Shown: positions 27,303-36,495, counted from the first letter of the stretch. The stretch is 64,000 bases of DNA from Gaiellasilicea sp963765705 (GCA_963765705.1 CAVXXJ010000002.1:142554-206553); one strand, 5' to 3'. Numbers and translations: made by a program. Notes: generated from the letters alone by a model not told the origin.

Positions 27303-28529
27303 ATGCCGGCCCCTTCCGAGCACTCCGCGGCCGACCGGCTGCTGGCAATCGCCTCCGGGCCGCGCTACCGCGAGGAGCCCTATCCGTTCCTCGCTGACCT
27401 CCGAGCCGCGGCGCCAGTGGCGCGCGCGCGATCCGGAGTCTGGCTGCTGTCGCGCTACGACGACGTGTACACCGTCGTCCGCGACGGGCGGCTTGGGCAT
27501 GCACCGGCAGGGTCGTCGGCGGGCGACGCCGAAGCCGATGCGCACAGGCCGATCGCGCTCCTCGAGGGCACCGCCCACGAGCGCGTCAGATCGCTCCTCG
27601 GGATCGCATTCCCGCCGCGCACCGCCGACTCGCTTCGGCCGCGGCTCGAAGAGACGGCGGAGCGCCTCGTCTCGGGGCTTGCGCGCAGCCCCGACCCGGT
27701 CGACCTCGTATCGCAGTACGCGCTTCCATTCGCGTTCGCGCCCGTGGCCGAGCTCGCAGCCATTCCGCCGAAGGACGTGCCATCGGTGGTCGCGTGGGGA
27801 AGTGCCCTTGCAGCAGCCGGCGATCCTCCGTGGTTGCTAGCGGAAGAGGTGCGCGCAGCGGCCGCACGTGCACGCGGCGAGTTCGCGTCATACGTCGCCG
27901 CGATGGTCGTGCACCGTCGAAGACGCGGCGGCGACGATGTCATCACCAGGCTCGCGACTGCAGAGGCGAAAGGAGAGCGGCTCGACTTCGCCGAGCTGGT
28001 GACGAACGGCGCGTTCTTCATCGTCAACGGCTACCACAACACGGTGAACCTGATCGCGAACGCGATGCTCGCCCTCCTGCGGCATCGTCCGCAGCTCCAG
28101 CTCGTTGCCGCCGAGCCGTCTCGTGCCGGCTTCGCGTTGGAAGAGGCCGCGCGCTACGACAGTCCGATTCACGCGATCGGCCGGTACGCGCTCGCCGACT
28201 ACGACCTCCGGGGTGCGACCATTCGATCCGGCGAGGCGATCGTCTCGCTCGTCGGCGCGGCGCATCGCGACCCGAACGCGTTCGACGACCCTGACCGGTT
28301 CGACGTCACGCGTGGCAGCTCGCGACCACTCCTCACGTTCGGCGGCGGCGACCACGCGTGCATCGGTGCGAAGCTCGCACTCCTCGCGGCAGAGGTGGCG
28401 ATGCGCACGCTGCTCGAGCGATTCCCGGCGCTCGAGCTGGCGGGAGCGCCCGTGCGCGCACCGACGTTCACACTGCGCGGTCTATCGGCACTACCGGTGC
28501 GACTCCAGCCCGGGGGTCGGCCGCACTGA
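27303..28529 (+). CDS. cytochrome P450 with non-canonical I-helix (NGYHNT)
   Basis: This 408-aa bacterial P450 keeps the ExxR motif (EAAR, 281-284) and the heme-ligand loop FGGGDHACIG (Cys353). The oxygen-activation motif normally reading AGxET[TS] is here NGYHNT (residues 242-247), so the conserved acid-alcohol pair is replaced by His-Asn. Such changes are known in P450s that run unusual chemistry or bind without hydroxylating; which applies is unknown. Its end overlaps the convergent aryl-AMP ligase gene by 62 bp. The start is the ATG at 27303 rather than an upstream in-frame codon, because P450 homology begins just after it. Confidence 0.85.
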   Translation: MPAPSEHSAADRLLAIASGPRYREEPYPFLADLRAAAPVARARSGVWLLSRYDDVYTVVRDGRLGHAPAGSSAGDAEADAHRPIALLEGTAHERVRSLLGIAFPPRTADSLRPRLEETAERLVSGLARSPDPVDLVSQYALPFAFAPVAELAAIPPKDVPSVVAWGSALAAAGDPPWLLAEEVRAAAARARGEFASYVAAMVVHRRRRGGDDVITRLATAEAKGERLDFAELVTNGAFFIVNGYHNTVNLIANAMLALLRHRPQLQLVAAEPSRAGFALEEAARYDSPIHAIGRYALADYDLRGATIRSGEAIVSLVGAAHRDPNAFDDPDRFDVTRGSSRPLLTFGGGDHACIGAKLALLAAEVAMRTLLERFPALELAGAPVRAPTFTLRGLSALPVRLQPGGRPH

Positions 28530-30114
28530 GCTGCCCGTGCAGTGCGCGCTTGTCGACCTTGCCCACGCCGGTCATCGGCATAGCGTCCCGGAGCTCGAGG
28601 CGGTCAGGAAGCTTGTACGGGGCGAATCCCCGCACGAGGAGGTGCTCCCGTAACGCCGGCAGCGTCGGCGGCTCGCCGCGCGGCACTACCACCGCGCACG
28701 TCTTCTCGCCGAGCGCTGGATCGGGGACGGCGACGACGGCGACGGCGTGCACGGCAGGATGCGTCCGGAGCCCGTCCTCGACCTCCGGAGCGGCAACCTT
28801 TTCGCCCCCGCGGTTGATCACGTCCTTCCGTCGACCCACGACGACGAGCCGCCCGTCAGGGCGAATGCGAACGAGGTCGCCCGTCCGCAGAAAGCCGTCG
28901 TCCGTGAACGCCTCACGATTGGCGTCGTCGGCGCGGTAGTAGCCGCGAAGGGTGTACGGGCCGCGTGCCAGCAGCTCTCCAACGGCTCCCGGCGGGACCT
29001 CGGCGCCTTCCTCGTCCACGACGCGTAGATCGTCGGCCTCGCACAGCGGATGCCCCTGCGTCTCCGCGACGACGTCCTCCGGATCCTCGAGGCGCGTGAA
29101 GCAGAGCAGACCCTCGGCCATGCCGAACCAGTGCGACAGTCGTGCGCCGAGCTCGGGATTGACGCGCCGCGCGAGCGTCGGGTCAAGCATGGCGCCGCCG
29201 ACCTCGATCACGAGCCCGGAGAGGTCGACCTCGAAGTAGCGTGCACTCTCGACCCACAGCTGGAGCACGGAAGGCATCAGCGTCGTCAGCGTTACGCCTT
29301 CGCGTGCGACGAGCGGGAAGACCTCGTCGGGGCTCGGGCTCGCAGCGAGAACGGCCTTCGCGCCGGCGCGTAGCGCTCCGAGCACTCCCGGACACCCGAG
29401 CGCAGCATTGTGCGCGACGGGCAGCGCGGCGAGGTAGCCGCCGGTCTCATCGAGCCCCATTGCGGCTGCGGTGGCACGGAGCTGAAATGCGTAGTCGTCG
29501 TGCGTGCGCGGGATCAGTTTCGGCACGCTCGTTGTTCCGCCGGACAACAGGAAGAAGGCTACGTCGTCCGGCGCCGGTTCCGGCAGCTCTCGCGGGGCGG
29601 CGTCGAGGTCGGAAAGCGACGTGAACGCTCCCGGGTCGCCCGCGACGAGGACGTGGGCCACCGTCGGACACTCTCGACGCAGCTGCGCGGCGAGGTCACG
29701 GTAGTCGAACCCTTGCTGAACATCGGGGATGACGTACGCGACCGCATCCGTGTGACGGCACAGGTATCCGATCTCGGCCTTGCGATGCGCAGGCAGCGCC
29801 AACACGGGTAGGGCGCCAAGACGAAATAGGGCGATACAAAGGGCCACGAAGTCGCGAGTATTTGGGAGTTGCACGACGACGCGATCGCAAGGACGGATGC
29901 CGAGCTCGTCGTGCAGCGCAGCGGCGAGGCCGTCGACCCGCGCGTCCAGCTCTCCATAGGAGCACCGCCCGAGTACATCGACCACTGCGCAGCGCTCCGG
30001 CGAAGTCGCTGAGACGTCCCGCAGGAGCCGCCCCAGCGACTCCCCGCGCCAGTAGCCGCGCCCGCGGTACAACTCTTCGAGGTCGCGCGGCCACGCCACG
30101 CAGCCGCTTAGCAT
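28468..30114 (-). CDS. aryl-AMP ligase, salicylate-type (YbtE/PchD/DhbE family)
   Basis: This 548-aa protein has the aryl-acid ligase signature segment LALPAHRKAEIGYL, P-loop FLLSGGTTSVPKLIPRTH, binding loop PVAHNAALGCPGVLG, HWFGMAEGLLCFTRL, and terminal MTGVGKVDKRAL (catalytic Lys). In DhbE-type enzymes Ser240/Val337 favour 2,3-dihydroxybenzoate while Cys/Leu at these places favour salicylate; here Cys (GCPG) and Leu (GLLCFT) are present. The usual aromatic residue after Asn is Ala. It would load an aryl acid onto an ArCP, plausibly the N-terminal carrier of the NRPS. No salicylate or isochorismate synthase gene was seen in the window. Confidence 0.85.
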   Translation of the reverse strand: MLSGCVAWPRDLEELYRGRGYWRGESLGRLLRDVSATSPERCAVVDVLGRCSYGELDARVDGLAAALHDELGIRPCDRVVVQLPNTRDFVALCIALFRLGALPVLALPAHRKAEIGYLCRHTDAVAYVIPDVQQGFDYRDLAAQLRRECPTVAHVLVAGDPGAFTSLSDLDAAPRELPEPAPDDVAFFLLSGGTTSVPKLIPRTHDDYAFQLRATAAAMGLDETGGYLAALPVAHNAALGCPGVLGALRAGAKAVLAASPSPDEVFPLVAREGVTLTTLMPSVLQLWVESARYFEVDLSGLVIEVGGAMLDPTLARRVNPELGARLSHWFGMAEGLLCFTRLEDPEDVVAETQGHPLCEADDLRVVDEEGAEVPPGAVGELLARGPYTLRGYYRADDANREAFTDDGFLRTGDLVRIRPDGRLVVVGRRKDVINRGGEKVAAPEVEDGLRTHPAVHAVAVVAVPDPALGEKTCAVVVPRGEPPTLPALREHLLVRGFAPYKLPDRLELRDAMPMTGVGKVDKRALHGQLSAADPRAGVAPVVPIDRAV

Positions 30115-30238
30115 CGCGCGCCGTGCTTGACTTCGCGGAACGGATGCGTGCTCATACGTGCCTGCACTGCGTCGTCACTACCCGGCCGACTGTACAGAAG
30201 CGATTGCGCCTCGACTCGCCGGCAGCGGCTTGATCGAG

Positions 30239-30898
30239 ATGCTCCTTCCCAGCGGGGTCGTCGGTGTCGAGACCGCCGAGTCGCCTGCCCTGGACCCGCT
30301 CCATCCCGAAGAGCGTGCGGCTCTTGGCGACGCCGCGGAACGGCGAGTTCGAGAGTTCGCCGCCGGACGCAGCTGCGCACGTCGCGCGCTCGCCGCGCTC
30401 GATCATCCAGAGGTGCCGATCGGCAGGGGCTCGGACCGGCAGCCGCTGTGGCCGGACGGTGTCGTCGGAAGCATCACGCACTGCCGCGGCTATTGCGCCG
30501 CCGTCGTCGCGCGGCGCGCGCAGTACGCAGCGCTCGGCGTCGACGCCGAGCCGCACGAGCCGCTCCCCGACGGCGTCGCGGGACGGATCGGTCGTCTCCC
30601 GGAGCTTGCATGGGCGGCCGGCCGGACCGACGGCCTGTGCTGGGACCGGCTCCTCTTCTCCGCGAAAGAGGCGGTCTTCAAGGCGTGGTATCCCCTGACC
30701 GGACGCTGGCTCGGCTTCGAGGAGGCCTCCGTTCGCTTCGACGCCGACCGGCAGACCTTCCGCGCGGACCTCCTCGCAGGCCCTGCCGAGGTTGACGGAT
30801 CGCAGTTGTGCGCTTTCGCAGGTCGGTTCGCAGTCCGCGACGGCCTCGTCCTCACTCTCGTCGTCGCGGCTGCGCCCGGCTCGCGCGACCGAGCGTAG
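30239..30898 (+). CDS. 4'-phosphopantetheinyl transferase (EntD/Sfp superfamily)
   Basis: This 219-aa protein opens with MLLPSGVVGVET, typical of the EntD group, and has the Mg/CoA-binding motif ALGVDAEP and the signature LFSAKEAVFKAWYPLT. It converts apo carrier domains to holo forms, so it can serve the four NRPS carrier domains and the ACP. The start is uncertain: ATG 30239 is chosen, TTG 30230 gives a slightly longer EntD-like N-terminus, and GTG 30158 is also in frame. It is convergent with the O-methyltransferase gene (2 nt between stops). Confidence 0.88.
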   Translation: MLLPSGVVGVETAESPALDPLHPEERAALGDAAERRVREFAAGRSCARRALAALDHPEVPIGRGSDRQPLWPDGVVGSITHCRGYCAAVVARRAQYAALGVDAEPHEPLPDGVAGRIGRLPELAWAAGRTDGLCWDRLLFSAKEAVFKAWYPLTGRWLGFEEASVRFDADRQTFRADLLAGPAEVDGSQLCAFAGRFAVRDGLVLTLVVAAAPGSRDRA

Positions 30899-30900
30899 TT

Positions 30901-31956
30901 TCACCCGCGTGCTGCCTCCACGAGCGGGAGCATCGGCGTCTCCACAACGGCCTTCGCCACCAGGCCGACGGACGTCAGCAGCGCTCGCAGCTCAGCTTCG
31001 GAGCGCGCGCGCCCGCCCAACATCGTCAGGCTGAGGAGGTCGTAGATCTTCGCGGGATCGAATTCGTTTCCGGGGACGATCAACGGATCCAGCACCAGCA
31101 GGCGACTGTCTGCGTGCATGGCGGCGCGGACACCTGCGAGGAGAGCGCGCGCGCGCTCGTCGTCCCAGTCGTAGAGCACGCGCTTCAACACGTATGCGTC
31201 TGCGTTCTCGGGGATCTTGTCGAAGAAGCTCCCGGCGACGACACGGGTCCGGTCGGCGACGCCGGCGCGCTCGAACAGCTCGACCGCTCCCACGACCGCA
31301 TGCGGAAGATCGAGGAGGACGCCGTGCAGGTGTCGGTTGCGAGCAAGGAGGGCTGCAAGGAATGCTCCGTCGCCGCCGCCCACGTCCACGATCGTCTCGA
31401 TGCGCCGCCAGTCGAACGCGCGAAGCATGACGCGTAGCTCTAGCCGGTTCCCTGCGCGCTGGATCGCGTTGAAGCGTCCGGCGTCGCGCGGCGCATCGTC
31501 CAACCACTCGTAGTACGGGACCCCATGAACGTGCTCGAATGCCGGCCGCCCCGTGCGGACGGTGTGCTCGAAGCTCGCCCATGCGTCGAAGTTCGCGTCG
31601 AGCAGCGGGTAGGCGCCGCGCAGCGACACCGGATGGTCGCTGCGGAGCAACTGCGCAAGCGGCGTCAGGGCAAACGTCCGGTCCGCGACCTCGGTGAAGA
31701 TTCCCTGACAGGCGAGCGCGCGCAATGTCCGGTAGAGAGCGTCGGCGTCGACGCCGAGCCGCTCGGCGAGCGCGGCGACGGGCATCGGGCCGTCACACAG
31801 CTCGTCGGCCACGCCCAGATCGCACACGGCGCGCACGGCGAACGGTGTCACCAGGTCAGCGAGCTCCTGCAGGCGCGTGATCAGCTCGGCGACACCCGCC
31901 CCGGCCGCGCCCTCGACCGGCGCACCATCGTGCGGTTTGCGCTCAGTCGCGCTCAC
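30901..31956 (-). CDS. O-methyltransferase-like protein, catalytic His replaced by Tyr
   Basis: This 351-aa protein has the plant/actinomycete O-methyltransferase layout: an N-terminal dimerisation winged helix (LGVDADALYRTLRALACQG), SAM motif IVDVGGGDGAFLAALLA and the RVVAGSFFDKIP loop. The motif normally reading LHDWxD, whose His is the catalytic base, is LYDWDDE (Tyr codon at 31171-31173). It may therefore methylate by proximity, catalyse another reaction or be inactive. The GTG start at 31956 overlaps the preceding O-methyltransferase gene by 14 nt. It is last in the P450-condensation-OMT-OMT operon. Confidence 0.82.
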   Translation of the reverse strand: MSATERKPHDGAPVEGAAGAGVAELITRLQELADLVTPFAVRAVCDLGVADELCDGPMPVAALAERLGVDADALYRTLRALACQGIFTEVADRTFALTPLAQLLRSDHPVSLRGAYPLLDANFDAWASFEHTVRTGRPAFEHVHGVPYYEWLDDAPRDAGRFNAIQRAGNRLELRVMLRAFDWRRIETIVDVGGGDGAFLAALLARNRHLHGVLLDLPHAVVGAVELFERAGVADRTRVVAGSFFDKIPENADAYVLKRVLYDWDDERARALLAGVRAAMHADSRLLVLDPLIVPGNEFDPAKIYDLLSLTMLGGRARSEAELRALLTSVGLVAKAVVETPMLPLVEAARG

Positions 31957-32974
31957 GGGCGACTCCGCACTCCATGATCGCGAGTGTCGTCGTCGGCACG
32001 ACGCGTCTCGCGTGGAACCCACCGCGGTCGAGGAGCGCCGCGAGCTGGTGCGCGTCCCGGTCGGGACCGGCGACAAGCACGAGGGAGTTGAGGTCAAGGA
32101 GCTTCCCAAGGTGGAACTGGTCGCCCGGCGGCAGCAGCGCTTCGAGGACGATCAGCCTGCTGTCCTCGCGGCACGCACGTCGGATCGCGCCGAGGATCTC
32201 CAACGCCTCGTCGTCCTGCCAGTCGTGGAGGATCGTCTTGAGCAGATAGGTGTCCGCGCCCGCCGGCACTTCTCGAAAGAAGTCGCCGGCGACGACGTCG
32301 CACCGCGCAGCCAGATTCGACTTCGCGACGACGGAAGCCGTCTTCGCCGCGACGTGGGGCGCGTCGAACGCGATGCCGCGCAACGTCCGGTAGCGGGCGA
32401 GAAGCCCCGTCAGGAACGTCGCACTGCCCGCACCGACGTCGACGATCGTGCCGCAGGAGGCCCAGTCGTACGCGGTCAGCAGGGTTCGGAGGACGAGCCG
32501 GTTCTGCGTGCGAACCGACGCGTCGACCCTCTCCGCGGCGTCCTCGTCCTCGGCGAGGTAGTCGTAGAAGGAGACGCCGTGTACACGGTCGAACGCCGCC
32601 TTGCCCGTACGCAGCGTGTAGGCAAATCGCGCCCACGCGCGTACGTCCGCGGGTTGCAAGAGGAACGCGTCTCGCAGCGACAGCGGGTGGTCGCCGCGCA
32701 GCAGCTCGGCGAGAGCCGTCAGCGCCCACACACCCGGCTCCGCTTCGGCGAACACGCCTTTCGACGCGAGCGCACGCAGTACGCGCTGAAGCGCGTCGGC
32801 GTCGGCCCCGAGCGTAGCCGCGAGCTCGCCGACCGGCCGCGCGCCGTCGCGCAATTCGTCGGCGACCCGCAGCTCGCACGCGATCCGGAGCGCGAAGGGG
32901 ATGATGTAGTCCGCTGCCTCCTGGATCTGCAGGACCGCCTCGGCGAGTGCCGGCTCCCGGACAGTTGCCCTCAT
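31943..32974 (-). CDS. SAM-dependent O-methyltransferase
   Basis: This 343-aa paralogue of the neighbouring gene has a winged-helix dimerisation part (LGADADALQRVLRALASKG), motif I IVDVGAGSATFLTGLLA, and the intact catalytic segment KTILHDWQDDE with the base His (codon 32225-32227). It is the only one of the three O-methyltransferase paralogues in the island that keeps this His. It probably methylates a hydroxyl on the product; substrate unknown. The ATG overlaps the condensation-domain gene stop by 4 nt. Confidence 0.87.
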   Translation of the reverse strand: MRATVREPALAEAVLQIQEAADYIIPFALRIACELRVADELRDGARPVGELAATLGADADALQRVLRALASKGVFAEAEPGVWALTALAELLRGDHPLSLRDAFLLQPADVRAWARFAYTLRTGKAAFDRVHGVSFYDYLAEDEDAAERVDASVRTQNRLVLRTLLTAYDWASCGTIVDVGAGSATFLTGLLARYRTLRGIAFDAPHVAAKTASVVAKSNLAARCDVVAGDFFREVPAGADTYLLKTILHDWQDDEALEILGAIRRACREDSRLIVLEALLPPGDQFHLGKLLDLNSLVLVAGPDRDAHQLAALLDRGGFHARRVVPTTTLAIMECGVARERD

Positions 32975-34284
32975 CGCGCGTGTACTGCGGCGTCGCGCGC
33001 GTCATCGGAAACCGACGCGACCTCCTGGAGCAGATCGGCATAGCCGTCGAGGAACGCGCGCGTCCACGCGCGGTCGAACAGGTCCTCCGCGTAGACGACC
33101 AGGATGCGCAGCTCGTCAGGCAGCGCGAACAGCGAGAACTCGAAGTCCCACCGGCTGCCGAACCCTTCCGGGACGCTGACGACTGGCTCGATACGCGTCC
33201 GAGACGTCTCCGTCGCCTGCATCGGGCCCGCGAACAGCTGGAAGACGTGCGAGTCGGGGCGGCCGCAGTCGAGCCGCATCGTGTCGAGCGGGAGCATCTG
33301 GTAGGGCAGCCCCTGGTGCTCTACAGCGGCCACGACGGTTCCAGACGCGCGGCGAAGGACGTCGCGGAACGACTGGGTGCGCGCGAGGTCAGTCCGAAGC
33401 ACGACCATGTTCGAAAGGAAGCCCACGGTGCGCGCCGCCTCGGGCGCTCCCCGGTTGGCGAAGATCGTCGAGATGGTTACGTCGTCACCGGCACCATGGG
33501 CACGCAGGTGCGCGAGGTACACGGCGAGGGCCACAGCGAAAGTGCTGCTCGCCTCGCGCCTCGCCAGCTCCTCGACGGCCACGGCGGTGTCCCGCGGGAT
33601 GCTCACGCCGACGACCGCGGTGCGTCGTTCCGCCACCGGGACACGATCGACGTTTCGCGGCAGCTGGGCGATGCCGGCGCCCGCCAGGCTGCGGCGCCAG
33701 TATTCGGTCAGCCTCCGCCGCTCAGGTCCCGCGAGCATGGCGTTCTGCAGGGCTACCCAATCTCGGTACTGCAACCCGACCGGCGGCAGCTCGCCCCGCC
33801 CCTCGGCCCGCTTCGCGTAGAGAACGCCGAGCTCCTTCGCGATCACCGCACACGACCAGCCGTCGGTGACGAGGTGATGAAGAGTCAGCACGACGACGTG
33901 CTCGTCCGGGGCGATCCGCCACAACGCGACGCGTACGGGCCAGTCCTCAGGCGAGAGAGGCGTGGCCGTTTCGCGCGCTAGAGCGTCGGTCAGCCGTCGC
34001 TCGGCGTCGCGTCCGCCACTGAGGTCGATCTCCTTCAGCGCAAGCCTCCGCGGCTGACTGTGGATCACCTGCATCAGGCGGTGCGCACGGCCGGTGAACG
34101 TGGTCCGCAACGCCTCGTGGCGCCACGCGAGTGCGTCGAGGGCGACGTCGAGCGCGTCGCGGTCGAGCTCGCCTGAGAAGCGCAGCATGACGGGGCAGTT
34201 GAGGGCTCCGTTCGCTCCGCGGTGGTGCTCCATCTGCCAGAGGAGACGCTGTCCCACCGAAGCAGGCACCTCGATGCTCGTCAT
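32971..34284 (-). CDS. stand-alone condensation-domain protein
   Basis: This 437-aa protein is a single C domain with the active-site motif LTLHHLVTDGWS (HHxxxDG), an early VGQRLLWQMEHH, LQYRDWVALQN and a late VGFLSNMVVLRTDL. No carrier or adenylation domain is attached. Stand-alone C proteins can join a free or carrier-bound acyl group to an amine or alcohol. The ATG at 34284 overlaps the P450 stop by 4 nt. Unlike the NRPS domains here it is a true C, not Cy. It may esterify or amidate the thiazoline scaffold or serve a separate small pathway. Confidence 0.85.
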   Translation of the reverse strand: MTSIEVPASVGQRLLWQMEHHRGANGALNCPVMLRFSGELDRDALDVALDALAWRHEALRTTFTGRAHRLMQVIHSQPRRLALKEIDLSGGRDAERRLTDALARETATPLSPEDWPVRVALWRIAPDEHVVVLTLHHLVTDGWSCAVIAKELGVLYAKRAEGRGELPPVGLQYRDWVALQNAMLAGPERRRLTEYWRRSLAGAGIAQLPRNVDRVPVAERRTAVVGVSIPRDTAVAVEELARREASSTFAVALAVYLAHLRAHGAGDDVTISTIFANRGAPEAARTVGFLSNMVVLRTDLARTQSFRDVLRRASGTVVAAVEHQGLPYQMLPLDTMRLDCGRPDSHVFQLFAGPMQATETSRTRIEPVVSVPEGFGSRWDFEFSLFALPDELRILVVYAEDLFDRAWTRAFLDGYADLLQEVASVSDDARDAAVHAR

Positions 34285-35501
34285 CGGCGCTTTGACCGAT
34301 GCAGGACGACGGGCAGAGACTCGTACCCTCGGAAGCTGGACGCGCGCGAGCGCACCGGGATCCCGCCCGGGTCCACGCCGCGGCACCGTGAGAGGACGCG
34401 CGCGAGAACAACCGTGGCCTCGAGTCGCGCGAGCGTCGCGCCGAGGCACCGGTGCGGACCGCCGCCGAAGCTGACGTGCGGGTTGGGCGTCCGCCCGACG
34501 TCGAGTCGGTCACCGTCGGCGAACACACGCTCGTCGCGATTCGCGGAGCCGATGAGAAGGTTGACCACCCGTCCCGGCTTGATCCTCCGACCGCCGACTT
34601 CGACCGGCTCTCGCACGAACCGCGCCACGCCCTGTACCGGTGCGTCGAAGCGCAGGAACTCGTCGACGGCCGTGCCCACGAGCGTCGTGTCTCGCTGCAG
34701 CCGCGCCAGTTGGTCCGGATGCTCCAGCAACGCCGCGAACCCGTTGCCGATGAGGTTCGTCGTCGTCTCGAAGCCGGCGAAGAACGCGAACACGGCGTTG
34801 TCAACGATGTCGTCGTCCACGAGCGCATGTTCGCCGGCGCGCGCCGCGAGCAGGCGAGATAGCAGATCGTCGCGCGGGTGGAGGCGCCGCTCCGCAAGCA
34901 GGTGACGCAAGTAGTCCTGCAGCCACACGACGGCTGCGTCTGCTGCAGCGCGCGCTTCTTCGGGGACGATTGCCGCGAACGCCCTGCCGAGGTCTGTCGC
35001 CTTCGGCCGGATTTCCTCGTGGTCGACGGCCGGTATGCCCATCAACTCGCAGACGACCAGAACCGGCAGAGGCACGGCTAGGTCGCCGACGACGTCCATT
35101 CGCCCCGCCTCGAGCAAGGGCTCGAGCAGATCGTCGACGAGCGTTGCGATCCTGGGCTGGAGACCGCGGACGACCTGCGGCGTGAAGGCGCTGCCGATCA
35201 AGTGGCGCATGCGCGTGTGCTCGGGCGGGTCGCGGTACAGGATGATGCGGGCGAGGAAAGCCGCCGCCGCACCCTGGCCGGCCGACACACGGTGATAGGC
35301 CTCGGGGAACGCGCTTCCGAGGCGGCCGTTGTTCAGCAGCGCGCCGACCTCGGCATGCCTCGTCACCGTCCAGGTGCCGAGCGGGCCACGGCAAAGAGGC
35401 CCTGCGTCCCGCAGGCGCGCGTACACCGGATACGGGTCGTCGAGAACCTCCGGAGCGAGAGGATCGAACCGCGGCAGCAGCGTAGGTACCCAGGCGTCCA
35501 C
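34281..35501 (-). CDS. cytochrome P450
   Basis: This 406-aa P450 is of canonical type: I-helix AGFETTTNLIGN, ExxR in EFLR, heme loop FGGGPHRCLG. The GTG start at 35501 is preceded by the hexamer GATACT 6 nt upstream, and the protein then opens with the family-like LLPRFDPLAPEVLDDPYPVY. It heads the operon P450-condensation protein-OMT-OMT. It is closely similar in layout to the P450s at 38719 and 44214, which suggests local duplication. Confidence 0.88.
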   Translation of the reverse strand: MDAWVPTLLPRFDPLAPEVLDDPYPVYARLRDAGPLCRGPLGTWTVTRHAEVGALLNNGRLGSAFPEAYHRVSAGQGAAAAFLARIILYRDPPEHTRMRHLIGSAFTPQVVRGLQPRIATLVDDLLEPLLEAGRMDVVGDLAVPLPVLVVCELMGIPAVDHEEIRPKATDLGRAFAAIVPEEARAAADAAVVWLQDYLRHLLAERRLHPRDDLLSRLLAARAGEHALVDDDIVDNAVFAFFAGFETTTNLIGNGFAALLEHPDQLARLQRDTTLVGTAVDEFLRFDAPVQGVARFVREPVEVGGRRIKPGRVVNLLIGSANRDERVFADGDRLDVGRTPNPHVSFGGGPHRCLGATLARLEATVVLARVLSRCRGVDPGGIPVRSRASSFRGYESLPVVLHRSKRR

Positions 35502-35507
35502 GCACGC

Positions 35508-35513
35508 AGTATC
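35508..35513 (-). promoter_or_regulatory. candidate leaderless -10 hexamer before the P450
   Basis: GATACT on the minus strand ends exactly 6 nt before the GTG at 35501, in the 46-nt gap after the methyltransferase gene. No Shine-Dalgarno sequence is visible. Confidence 0.45.
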
Positions 35514-35547
35514 GCCCCAAGGCGAGGAAGCGCCAAGGTGCGCGCCT

Positions 35548-36495
35548 TCAGGGGACGCGGGCTTCGAGCAGCTGGCTTCCGTTGCGGCGCGAGACGCGCA
35601 CCGCGGCGAAGCCCGCTTCCTTCGCGAGCTCGGCGAGCTCGCTGTCTGACCAGAAGAACGCCTCACGAGCGAGCGGCTCCGGTGCGGCGTACGGGTGCCC
35701 CTTCATCTCTGGCGCGAGCGTCACCACGGCGATCCGGCCGCCGCTCGAGACGACACGCCGCAACTCGCGAAGCGCGGCGACAGGATCGCGAAGGAAGAAG
35801 AACATGTGCGCCATGGCGGCGGACGTGAACGAGTCGTCGGCGAAGGGCAACGCACTCGCATTCGCGACGACGAGTCGCAGATCGCCGGCCGCGAGCGCCG
35901 CCGCGTTCTGCTCTGCGCTGAGATCGACCATCTCCCGACTGTGATCCGCGCCCGCGGCGCGACAACCCCTTGCAAGCGCCTGCGCGAGCAAGGCCCCGCC
36001 GCCGCAGCCGACGTCGAGAAACACATCTCCGGGCCCGGGAGAGAGCGCGGTGAGGATCGCGTCGAATCCGGCCTGGTGCTCGCGCACCGATGCGTACACC
36101 TCGCGCGCTCGCGGACCCTCCGGCCGGCGCGCGAGCCGGTCGGTGAGCCACGCAGCAACCTCGTCCGGCGACGCAGCGCGAACGGCCGCGGCGAACACGC
36201 GGCTGCTTACCCAGGCGAGGAGCTCGCGGTCGTCCTCACCGCCGACGTCTGTCAGAAGCGTGTCCCAGCCCGAAAGCTCGAGCTCGATGGCGGTCGACTC
36301 TCCGTCTGCGGTTGCGCGGACCTCGGCACGGACGCTGCCCGACGCCCAGTCGACCGTGCCCCATTCGCACAGAAGCCCGTCGAGCAGTCGCTCCACCGGA
36401 GCACCGGCGCGCCGGAGCTCCGCTTCAGCGACGTCGAGCGCCGCGGCGCTGTCGAGCGGCAGGCGCACCGCGACCGTGAGGCGGCGTGCGGTCAC
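35548..36495 (-). CDS. class I SAM-dependent methyltransferase with extra N-terminal domain
   Basis: This 315-aa protein carries a C-terminal Methyltransf_11-type domain: motif I FLDVGCGGGALLAQALARG, GADHSREMVDLS, and LPFADDSFTSAAMAHMFFFL (motif IV region). The first roughly 120 residues form a separate alpha/beta part of unknown identity that begins like a START/SRPBCC-type fold, but this is not certain. The start is GTG 36495. It is divergent from the methyltransferase at 36576; a TAGTGT hexamer (36510-36505, minus strand) lies 9 nt upstream. Substrate unknown. Confidence 0.78.
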   Translation of the reverse strand: MTARRLTVAVRLPLDSAAALDVAEAELRRAGAPVERLLDGLLCEWGTVDWASGSVRAEVRATADGESTAIELELSGWDTLLTDVGGEDDRELLAWVSSRVFAAAVRAASPDEVAAWLTDRLARRPEGPRAREVYASVREHQAGFDAILTALSPGPGDVFLDVGCGGGALLAQALARGCRAAGADHSREMVDLSAEQNAAALAAGDLRLVVANASALPFADDSFTSAAMAHMFFFLRDPVAALRELRRVVSSGGRIAVVTLAPEMKGHPYAAPEPLAREAFFWSDSELAELAKEAGFAAVRVSRRNGSQLLEARVP

